Positions 15,917-23,598 of a stretch of 64,000 nucleotides of DNA are shown one piece after another. The DNA is from Streptomyces lunaelactis (lineage in GTDB: Bacteria > Actinomycetota > Actinomycetes > Streptomycetales > Streptomycetaceae): NCBI RefSeq assembly GCF_003054555.1, contig NZ_CP026304.1, positions 5,952,001 through 6,016,000 of the forward strand, written 5' to 3'. Under the pieces are notes generated by a model, which made no database searches, had not been told where the DNA came from, and was given only the letters and a program-made list of their open reading frames with translations. Position 1 is the stretch's first letter. Each line of letters starts with the position of its first letter. The position numbers and the translations under genes are program-made.

Positions 15917-16816
15917 ATGCAACTGGACTTGAATCTGCTGACCGTGCTGGACGCCCTGCTCGAAGAGGGCAGTGTGATGGGCGCAGCCGAGCGGCTGCAC
16001 CTTTCCTCGCCCGCGGTCAGCCGCACCCTCGGCCGACTTCGCGCCGTCACCGGGGACGACATCCTGGTGCGCACCGGCCACTCGATGGCTCCCACCCCGT
16101 ACGCGCTGTCGGTGCGGGAGGACGTGCACCGGCTGGTCAGGCAAGCGCACGAAGTGCTCTCGCCGATCCGTGAGCTGGACCCGGCCGAGATGGAACGCAC
16201 CTTCACGATCCAGTGTCACGACGCGGTGGCCGCGTCACTGCTACCGGTACTGATCGGGAGGATCCAGCAGCGGGCTTCCGGGGTGCAGTTGCGGGTGCTG
16301 GCGGAGAACTCCGTCGACACCGACGACCTGCGACACGGCCGCGTCGATCTGGAACTCGGTGGCGGTAGGCCGAGTCTGCCCGAGTTCCGGTCCGAGCGGC
16401 TCGGCGACGATCGGCTCGTCGTGGCGATGCGCGCGGACCACCCTTGTGCCGCCGGACTCGACCTGGCCTCCTACGCGGCGCAGCCGCATGTGGTGATCTC
16501 CCGGCGTGGCCGCCTCACCGCGCCGATCGACGACATGCTGGCTGCCGAAGGCCTGCGGCGCCGGGTGGTCGCGGCGGTGGCGACGGTTTCCACCGCCCTG
16601 CAGATCGCCGCCCGTGGCGACGCGCTGGTCACCTGCACGGCGATCCTCGGCCGCCCGCTCATCGAGGCGTTCGGACTCCTCGCCCGGCCGCTGCCGATCG
16701 AGTCCCCGGCGGCGACGATCAACTGCAACTGGCACCAGCGCTACGATTCCGACCCCGCCCACGCCTGGCTCCGCGAGCAGGTCCGGGCGTCGATCGAGGA
16801 GATCACCGCCTGCTGA
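15917..16816 (+). CDS. LysR-family transcriptional regulator
   Basis: The ATG at 15917 gives 299 residues beginning MQLDLNLLTVLDALLEEGSV, the standard LysR winged-helix start, with recognition segment HLSSPAVSRTLGRLRAVTGD. The remainder is the two-lobed effector domain (FTIQCHDAVAASLLPVLI to the C-terminus). There is no Shine-Dalgarno sequence before the ATG, so it may be read from a leaderless message. An upstream TTG at 15899 is less likely. By position it probably controls the divergent IMPase-like gene, and perhaps the NAD(P)-binding protein it converges with. Effector unknown. Confidence 0.9.
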   Translation: MQLDLNLLTVLDALLEEGSVMGAAERLHLSSPAVSRTLGRLRAVTGDDILVRTGHSMAPTPYALSVREDVHRLVRQAHEVLSPIRELDPAEMERTFTIQCHDAVAASLLPVLIGRIQQRASGVQLRVLAENSVDTDDLRHGRVDLELGGGRPSLPEFRSERLGDDRLVVAMRADHPCAAGLDLASYAAQPHVVISRRGRLTAPIDDMLAAEGLRRRVVAAVATVSTALQIAARGDALVTCTAILGRPLIEAFGLLARPLPIESPAATINCNWHQRYDSDPAHAWLREQVRASIEEITAC

Positions 16817-16824
16817 CTGCTCCT

Positions 16825-17433
16825 CTACTCCGCCAATGGCAGGGCCACGGCACCGGGAAAACCAGGCGCCTCGGCTTCGTCGAGCATCGCCGCGGCGACG
16901 GTTTCCCGGCTGACCTTCGCACCGAGGTCGAAGGGAGGCGCGGCCTCCAGGCCGACCGTGCGCCGACGGGGGCTTTCCGGCCCGTCAGCGAGCATCCCGG
17001 CGTGGAAGACGGTGCCCCCGGCCGCGAGAACGGTGTTGTCGGCTTCGACCTTGTCCGCGAGCCGGTCGCCCAGCACCTTGGCGAGCACGCCCGCGCCCTC
17101 CCCCGCCACTTCGGCCGACTTGCCCGTGCCGTAGGCACCGAGCCAGATGACGCGCCATGGGCCGGCGGCGACGACGGCCTGGGCGCCGGTCAGGAGAATC
17201 CCGGCCCGGTCCGTACCGAGCGCGGAAAGGACCACGGAATCCCCGTCCACGACGGCGGCGATACTGGCCGCGTCGTTCACGTCGCCCGCCACTTTGCGCA
17301 GGTTCGGGGAGTCGGGCAGGGCGATCCGCTCGGGATCACGCGCGATGGCGGTCACGGTGTGACCACGTCGCAGCGCCTGTCGGGTGAGGGCGATTCCGGT
17401 CTGGCCGGAGGCCGCGAGGACGGTGAGGTTCAT
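16825..17433 (-). CDS. NAD(P)-binding atypical short-chain dehydrogenase (NmrA/SDR-a type)
   Basis: The ATG at 17433 gives 202 residues starting with a Rossmann strand and loop, LTVLAASGQTGIALTRQALRRGH. The pattern GxxGxxG and the following TVTAIARDPER suggest NAD(P) binding. The fold continues with GDVNDAASIAAVVDGDSVVLSALG and WLGAYGTG but lacks a clear Tyr-x3-Lys catalytic pair, as in NmrA-like redox sensors and NAD(P)H-binding proteins. An upstream ATG (17475) adds 14 residues ahead of the conserved strand. It converges with lysR, leaving 8 bp between stops. Function unknown. Confidence 0.8.
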   Translation of the reverse strand: MNLTVLAASGQTGIALTRQALRRGHTVTAIARDPERIALPDSPNLRKVAGDVNDAASIAAVVDGDSVVLSALGTDRAGILLTGAQAVVAAGPWRVIWLGAYGTGKSAEVAGEGAGVLAKVLGDRLADKVEADNTVLAAGGTVFHAGMLADGPESPRRRTVGLEAAPPFDLGAKVSRETVAAAMLDEAEAPGFPGAVALPLAE

Positions 17434-17848
17434 GCCGAGAACGTTAGGGAGTCCCGCACTTAACATCAAGTGCAAGTAACTAACTTGATAAGTTACCCAG
17501 ACGCAATTGACTCGGGCGGCAGGGCGGCGTGCACTCGGGCTATTCCCAGATGTCGGACATGGGCTTTCGTGGGGGCGCGACGACCGGCAGTCGAGGCGGC
17601 TTTTTTCCGTGGTCCGCCAACTGTGGCAAGAGCCTGATCGGACTGTTTCTGACCGTGGGTCAAGGGCCGGTCCGGGCGGCCTTGTAGCCGGTGATCACCG
17701 CCGGGCGGTGTCGGGTTCGCTGTCGTCGAGAGTAGTCGGCCCTGGTAGTCGGCGTCCTTCATCACACCTCAGGGTGAGGTCGAGAAAGCCTTACGATGTT
17801 CGCGAACCGCCCCACCCTCCAGGGCACCTTCGGTATGGAAGCCGCTGC
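17434..17848. other. Intergenic region between the NmrA-like and DedA genes
   Basis: This 415-nt stretch has no convincing gene. A 90-codon minus-strand frame (17493-17765) is open but has no ribosome-binding site and no recognised domain. Composition is more mixed than in neighbouring genes, suggesting decayed or transferred DNA. Confidence 0.5.
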
Positions 17849-18481
17849 TCAACGCTTTCCGGCAACGATTTCATCTGGCTCGACAGGATTCTTGCGGCGC
17901 CGAATATATCGCGAGAACTCCACCACGCCGGTCACCGCGAACGCGAACCCGATGCCGACGGCGATAGCAAGGAGCGCATTCTCCTGGAAGAAGACGCCAC
18001 CGAGGTAGCCCGACAGTGCGGTATAGGCACTCCAAGTGGAGGTGGAAATCGCAACGTACAACATGAACCTGCGTAGCGGGTATTTCACCACCCCCGCCGT
18101 TCCTGTGGCGAGATAGCGCCCGACCGGAATGAATCGCGTGGAGACGAGTACAAAACCGCCGCGTGATTCAAGTTCGCGCTCGAACCAGTCATATGCCGTC
18201 CGGCGTTTGGTGCCAACTGGCAGGCGCTTTAGTAGGCCTTCCCCCATCAGTCGGCCGATGGAGTAGGGAACGAGGTCGCCGAGAAAGGCTCCGACCGTCG
18301 TAGCGGCGATGACAAGCATGATATTCGTCTGCCCGGTTGCGGCAGCGACGCCTGCAAGGATCACGACGGGTTCACTCGGGATCAACGGGAGGAAAGAGTC
18401 GAGTAAGGATACCGCAATGAGTACGGCATAGAGTGTGGGCGACGCTATCAAAGACTCCGTGAGGTCTATCCAGTCCGGCAT
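17849..18481 (-). CDS. DedA-family membrane protein
   Basis: The 210-residue protein shows the DedA (SNARE-associated/VTT) pattern: an early membrane segment with LDSFLPLIPSEPVVILAG, then GAFLGDLVPYSIGR, and FERELESRGGFVLVSTRFIPVGRYLATGTAG, where the Glu, the Arg-Phe-x-Pro-x-x-Arg motif and the Gly-rich re-entrant loop are conserved. Family members act as lipid scramblases or in proton-motive-force and drug tolerance. Third-position GC is visibly lower than in neighbouring genes, which suggests acquisition from a different background. Confidence 0.88.
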   Translation of the reverse strand: MPDWIDLTESLIASPTLYAVLIAVSLLDSFLPLIPSEPVVILAGVAAATGQTNIMLVIAATTVGAFLGDLVPYSIGRLMGEGLLKRLPVGTKRRTAYDWFERELESRGGFVLVSTRFIPVGRYLATGTAGVVKYPLRRFMLYVAISTSTWSAYTALSGYLGGVFFQENALLAIAVGIGFAFAVTGVVEFSRYIRRRKNPVEPDEIVAGKR

Positions 18482-18655
18482 TTACTACCCGTCTTCTGTT
18501 GTGTGGGTATGGGTAAGGAACTTCACGGGTGATTCCCTGAATCTTGGACGTGCTTATGGGGTGGCGGATGGCCGGTCCCCCAAGGTTTTGGTCCAGGATT
18601 CGGGTTGTTGTGGCGGTCGGCCCGGGCAGCGGGCAGGTCGTCCCGTCGGCCGGTG

Positions 18656-19780
18656 TCAGGTGGCGGGCGCCGTGGTGAGCATCCAGCGGCTGAACGCGGC
18701 GTAGCGTTGTGCGAATTCGCCTGCGTTGCTGGCATGTTCGACGGCAGCGGAGTGCTCACGTACCGTTTCGAAGCGGGCGCTGCGAGCGTGCTCGTAGGTA
18801 GCGAGGGCCTTTTCCAGGTCGGCCTCGGCTGTCAGGCTGCTGCGCAGGACGCCGACATCTTCGATGCCGAGAGTGCCGCCGGAAGCGATGTGGGGGGACA
18901 GCCCGTGCGCGGCGTCGCCGATCAGGGCGACGCGCGCGCTGGTCCAATGGGGCAGTTCCGGAACCAGCGTGACCTGGTTCTCCAGGATGGATTCCTCCGG
19001 CGTTTCGGCGATCAGGGACAGGAGATTGTCGTTCCATCCAGCCTCGGCCAGATTCCGTGCGCGTTCCAGTGCCCGTTCGCGCTTGCTTCCGGTGAGCGGT
19101 CCGGCATCGAACTGTTGACCATCCACACGGTCCGGTCACGGGCGATCCTCGCGTACCCGCCGCGGGTTCGGCGGTGGCCGACGGTGAGCACGGTGGCCTC
19201 TGGCTTTTGGTTGCCAGTCGGCACGATCGCGCGCCAGGCGTAGTGGCCGGAGTGCGTTACGGCGTCGCTCCCCGGCACCAGCTGCTTGCGCACATGTGAG
19301 TGGACGCCGTCCGAGCCGATGAGGAGATCCGTGCGAAGTGTCTCGCCATTGGCGAGGTGCACGGCGACGTCCGATCCGGTCTCGGTGTATCCGGTCACGT
19401 GGGCGTCGAGGCGGATTCGGTCGCGACCGATGGTGTCGGCCAAGAGGTTGTTCAACTCGGGGCGCGGCACGAGAAGGAACTGGTGATCGCTGTCGGTGTA
19501 ACCAGGAGCGCGGACCGGATCGCCGGCAGGGTTTGAAGAACCACATGTTCTGTTCGATGCCCATGCCGCGGATTGCCGGGCCGATGCCGAGGTGGTCGAA
19601 CTCTCGCAACGCGTTGGCCCACAGGCCGATGCCGGCGCCGACGGCTCGAATCCGCGGTGCCTGTTCCAGCACGATGACCTCGTGGCCGATGAGTTTGAGG
19701 GAGGCCGTGGCTGTGAGTCCTACCAGGCCGCCGCCGACGATCACCGTGGATCTGTCGGTTCTGATGGCCCATCCCTCCAC
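18656..19780 (-). pseudogene. FAD-dependent monooxygenase broken by two frameshifts
   Basis: Three minus-strand frames together give one coherent FAD monooxygenase of the salicylate/urate-hydroxylase type. The first part (from 19780) has VIVGGGLVGLTATASLKLIG and IGLWANALREFDHLG. An extra base near 19529-19531 moves the reading to DHQFLLVPRPELNNLLADTI, LIGSDGVHSHVRKQL and HYAWRAIVPTGN. A second shift near 19095-19108 leads to GSKRERALERARNLAEAGWN and ALIGDAAHGLSPHIASGG, ending at 18656. All FAD motifs are intact apart from the shifts, so inactivation is recent, or the shifts are sequencing errors. Confidence 0.85.
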
Positions 19781-19830
19781 CGAGTTCCTGGTGGAAACTC
19801 CCCATCAAACGCGGAACCTACACCGGCCCG

Positions 19831-21753
19831 TCACCCCACCACACTGTCCCGCCAGGCCCGGTGCAGACCCGCGAACCGGCCCTCCTCACCGATGAGTTGA
19901 GCCGGCGGACCGTCCTCCACGATCCGGCCGTGCTCCATCACCAGCACCCGGTCCGCGATCTCCACCGTCGACAGCCGGTGCGCGATCACCACCGCCGTAC
20001 GCCCGTGCAGCACCGTGTCCATCGCCCGCTGCACCGCCCGCTCGCCCGGGATGTCGAGCGAGCTCGTCGCCTCGTCGAGGATCAGCACGGCCGGGTCGGC
20101 GAGCAACGCGCGGGCGAACGCGACCAGTTGCCGCTGTCCCGCCGAGATCCGGCCGCCCCGTTTGCGTACGTCCGTGTCGTAGCCCTCCGGCAGGCTGCTG
20201 ATGAAGTCGTGCGCGCCGATCGCCTTCGCGGCACCCTCGATCTCCTCGCGTGACGCGTCCGGGGCTCCGATCGCGATGTTCTCTGCGACCGTCCCGGAGA
20301 ACAGGAACGCCTCCTGCGTCACCATCACCACCCCGCGCCGCAGTTCGGGCGTGGCCAGCTCGCGCAGGTCGACGCCGTCGATCAGCACCCGCCCCTCACT
20401 AGTGTCGTAGAAGCGGGCCAGCAGCTTCGCGAGCGTGGACTTGCCCGCGCCGGTCGAGCCGACGACCGCGACCGTCTGCCCTGCCGGGATGGTCAGATCG
20501 AAGCGGGGCAGCACCTCGCCCCCCGTGCGGTACGCGAAGCGGACGCCCTCGAAGACGACTTCGCGTCCCGGGTGGCCGGAGGCCGGGGAAGGCAGCTCCC
20601 TCGGCTCCCGGGCCTCCTGCACCGACGGGGCCTGGGCCAGCAGCCCCGCGATCTTCTCCAGTGAAGCGGCGGCCGACTGGTAGGAGTTGAGGAACATCCC
20701 GAGCCGGTCGATCGGGTCGTACAGCCGTCTCAGATACAGCACGGCGGCGGCCAGCACACCCAGCGCGAGCGTCCCCGACGCGACCCGGTACGCGCCCCAC
20801 AGCACGATCCCCGCGACGGCGACATTGGCGACGAGCCGCGAGCCGACGACATAGCGGGCCATCTCCAGCAGCGCGTCGCCATTGACGCGCTCATGCCGGT
20901 GGTTGAGGACCCGGAACTCCGCGTCGTTGGCGCGCTCCCTGCGAAAGGCACGCACCGGCCGGATGCCGTTCATGGTTTCCGCGAACTTCACGATGACGGC
21001 GGCGATCGCCGTGGAGCGGCTGCTGTAGACGGCCTTGGCGCGACGCTGGTAGAGCCGTACGAGCAGATACAGCGGTACGAAGGAGACCACGGCGAGCCCG
21101 CCGAGCCCGAGGTCCAGCCAGAGCAGCATCGCCGAGATGTAGACGAAGGCGAGGATGACGGTGATCAGTTCCTGCAGCCCCTCGCTGAGCAGCTCCCGCA
21201 GGGACTCGACGTCGGTGGTCGACCGCGAGATCAGCCGGCCCGAGGTGTAGCGCTCGTGGAAGTCGACGCTCAGCGCCTGGGCGTGGCGGAAGATCCGGCC
21301 GCGCAGATCGAGGAGTACGTCCTGGTTGACGCGGGCCGAGGCGCGGATGAAGGAGTACTGCAGGACGCCGGCGCCGAGCGCGCACACGGCGTACCCGACG
21401 GCGACGGCGATCAGGGGCCCGTAGTCGTGCGCGCGGAAGGCGGGGACACCGCGGTCGATGGCGTACGCGACGAGGAGCGGACCGGCCTGGACGACGGCCT
21501 GCTGGAGCAGCAGGAGCAGCGCGGCGGTGGTGACGCGTGCGCGGCGGGGAGCGAGAAGGGACCGCAGGAGCACACCGGTCGATCCCGGCGGCGCGGGCAG
21601 GGCGTCCCGGTCGAAGGGATCGTCCCGTCCGTCCCGGCCGGGTATGGGAGCCGGTTCCGTCACGGACAGCTCGCCCCGGCCGGTTCCGTCGCCCTCGCCG
21701 TCCCCCTCGCCCTCGCCCTCGGCGTACGGCTTCGTCGTCGTCGATGACGTCAT
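19831..21753 (-). CDS. ABC exporter half-transporter with altered signature motif (partner 1)
   Basis: A 640-residue type IV exporter: six-helix membrane domain then ATPase. The ATG at 21753 overlaps the upstream partner's stop (ATGA). The first 30 residues are an acidic repeat (AEGEGEGDGEGDGTG). Walker A is GSTGAGKST, Walker B plus catalytic Glu is VLILDEATSSLD, and the switch His is in VVIAHRLSTV. The signature is ISAGQRQL rather than LSGGQ. Combined with the non-catalytic Walker B of the partner, this gives one proper and one degenerate ATP site, the hallmark of heterodimeric exporters (TM287/288, BmrCD). Drug or lipid export is likely; the substrate is unknown. Confidence 0.93.
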   Translation of the reverse strand: MTSSTTTKPYAEGEGEGDGEGDGTGRGELSVTEPAPIPGRDGRDDPFDRDALPAPPGSTGVLLRSLLAPRRARVTTAALLLLLQQAVVQAGPLLVAYAIDRGVPAFRAHDYGPLIAVAVGYAVCALGAGVLQYSFIRASARVNQDVLLDLRGRIFRHAQALSVDFHERYTSGRLISRSTTDVESLRELLSEGLQELITVILAFVYISAMLLWLDLGLGGLAVVSFVPLYLLVRLYQRRAKAVYSSRSTAIAAVIVKFAETMNGIRPVRAFRRERANDAEFRVLNHRHERVNGDALLEMARYVVGSRLVANVAVAGIVLWGAYRVASGTLALGVLAAAVLYLRRLYDPIDRLGMFLNSYQSAAASLEKIAGLLAQAPSVQEAREPRELPSPASGHPGREVVFEGVRFAYRTGGEVLPRFDLTIPAGQTVAVVGSTGAGKSTLAKLLARFYDTSEGRVLIDGVDLRELATPELRRGVVMVTQEAFLFSGTVAENIAIGAPDASREEIEGAAKAIGAHDFISSLPEGYDTDVRKRGGRISAGQRQLVAFARALLADPAVLILDEATSSLDIPGERAVQRAMDTVLHGRTAVVIAHRLSTVEIADRVLVMEHGRIVEDGPPAQLIGEEGRFAGLHRAWRDSVVG

Positions 21754-23564
21754 CGGGCACCCTCCTCGGAGTCCGGGCCGGCCTTGGCGACGGCATCCCC
21801 GCCGGACATCAGCCACGCGTACTCCTCATTCGTACGCAGCAGTTCCTGATGTGTACCGACCGCCGCGATACGGCCGCCGGACAGCAGCGCCACCCGGTCC
21901 GCCAGCATCACCGTCGACGGCCGGTGCGCCACCACCAGCGCCGTCGTGTCCTCGAGCATCCGCCGCAACGCCGCCTCCACCAGAGCCTCCGTATGTACGT
22001 CGAGCGCCGACAGCGGGTCGTCGAGCACCAGAAAGCGCGGCTGCCCCACGACCGCCCGGGCCAGCGCGAGTCGCTGCCGCTGGCCGCCGGAGAGGCTGAG
22101 CCCCTGCTCGCCGACCTGGGTCCCGGCGCCGTGCGGCAGCGACTTCACGAACCCGGCCTGCGCGACGTCCAGCGCCCGGCCCAGCTCCTCCGCGCTCGCG
22201 CCCTCCGCGCCCATCAGGACGTTCTCGCCGACGCTGGCCGAGAAGAGTGTCGGCTCCTCGAAGGCGACGGACACCAGTTCACGCAGCCGTTCCCGCGGCA
22301 TCGCGGCGATGTCCTCTCCGTCGAGCGTGATCCGCCCGGCGGTCAGCTCGTGGAGCCGCGGTACGAGCGCGGTGAGCGTGGTCTTCCCGGAGCCGGTGCC
22401 CCCGACCAGTGCCATGGTCTCGCCGGGCCGCACCCGCAGATCGATGCGGGCGAGCACGGGCGCGGCGTTCGCGGGGGCGTCCGGGTAGCGGAATGCGACG
22501 CCCTCGAACCGCAGCCCGCCCGCGTCCCCGCTTCCGCGGACACCCCCGGACACACCCGCCGGCGCCTCCGGCTCCTCCGCCGCGTCCATCACTTCGAAGA
22601 ACCGATCGGTCGCCGTCGCCGCCTCCTGGCTCATCGCCAGCAGAAAGCCGATCGAGTCCACCGGCCACCGCAGCGCGAGCGCGGTCGACAGGAACGCCAC
22701 CAGCGTGCCCGCCGACAGACCGCCGTCCGCGACCTGGATCGTGCCCAGCACCAGCGCGGCGCCGATCGCCAGCTCCGGAATGGTCGTGATCAGCGCCCAG
22801 ATCCCCGCCAGCAGCCGTGCCTTGCCCAGCTCCGTACCGCGCAGCTGCTCCGAGAGCCCCCGGAAGGCGAGGGCCTGGCTGCGATGGCGGCCGAAGCCCT
22901 TGATGATGCGGATGCCGAGCACGCTCTCCTCGACGACCGTCGTCAGATCGCCGACCTGGTCCTGCGCCTGCCGCGCGACGACCGCGTACCGCGCCTCGAA
23001 GACCCAGCAGAGAATGACCAGCGGCACGATGGGCGCCATCAGCACGAGGCCCAGCGTCCACTCCTGCCCCAGCAGGATGACGAATCCGACCAGGATCGTC
23101 GTCGCGTTGACCAGCAGGAAGGTCAGCGGGAACGCCAGGAACATCCGCAGCAGCATCAGGTCCGTCGTGCCGCGCGAGAGCAACTGCCCCGAAGCCCACC
23201 GGTCGTGGAAGGCCACCGGCAGCCGCTGCAGATGCCGGTAGAGATCGGCCCGCATGGAGGCCTCCACCCCCGCCAGCGGCCGGGCCACCAGCCACCGCCG
23301 TAGCCCGAAGAGCAGCGCCTCCGCGAACCCCAGCAACAGCAGCACCAGCGCCCCGAGCCAGACTCCACCGGGGTCCCGCTCGGCGACCGGACCGTCGACG
23401 ATCCACTTCAGTACGAGCGGGATGACCAGGCCCAGACAGGAGGCGACGATGGCGACACATGCCGCACTGAACAGGCGAGTTCGGACGGGGCGTACGTACG
23501 GCCACAGCCGCAGCAGTGAACGTACGGCGGACCGGTTCTTGGTGGCTGCAGGTGATTCGGACAT
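21750..23564 (-). CDS. ABC exporter half-transporter with non-catalytic Walker B (partner 2)
   Basis: The 604-residue exporter has an N-terminal six-helix domain (ACVAIVASCLGLVIPLVLK onward) and an ATPase with Walker A GGTGSGKTT and a normal signature LSLSGGQRQRLALARA. After Walker B the catalytic Glu is replaced by Asp (FLVLDDPLSALDV), so this half binds but should not efficiently hydrolyse ATP at its own Walker site. The switch His is present (LVVAHRPSTV). First gene of a two-gene operon, translationally coupled to partner 1. Confidence 0.93.
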   Translation of the reverse strand: MSESPAATKNRSAVRSLLRLWPYVRPVRTRLFSAACVAIVASCLGLVIPLVLKWIVDGPVAERDPGGVWLGALVLLLLGFAEALLFGLRRWLVARPLAGVEASMRADLYRHLQRLPVAFHDRWASGQLLSRGTTDLMLLRMFLAFPLTFLLVNATTILVGFVILLGQEWTLGLVLMAPIVPLVILCWVFEARYAVVARQAQDQVGDLTTVVEESVLGIRIIKGFGRHRSQALAFRGLSEQLRGTELGKARLLAGIWALITTIPELAIGAALVLGTIQVADGGLSAGTLVAFLSTALALRWPVDSIGFLLAMSQEAATATDRFFEVMDAAEEPEAPAGVSGGVRGSGDAGGLRFEGVAFRYPDAPANAAPVLARIDLRVRPGETMALVGGTGSGKTTLTALVPRLHELTAGRITLDGEDIAAMPRERLRELVSVAFEEPTLFSASVGENVLMGAEGASAEELGRALDVAQAGFVKSLPHGAGTQVGEQGLSLSGGQRQRLALARAVVGQPRFLVLDDPLSALDVHTEALVEAALRRMLEDTTALVVAHRPSTVMLADRVALLSGGRIAAVGTHQELLRTNEEYAWLMSGGDAVAKAGPDSEEGAR

Positions 23565-23598
23565 CAGGCGCGAGCCTACGGTTCACCACTGACAACGC

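Noticed and set aside
17493..17765. 90-codon minus-strand frame as a possible gene or transposase fragment
   Set aside because: No ribosome-binding site, no recognisable motif in any of its frames, and atypical composition.
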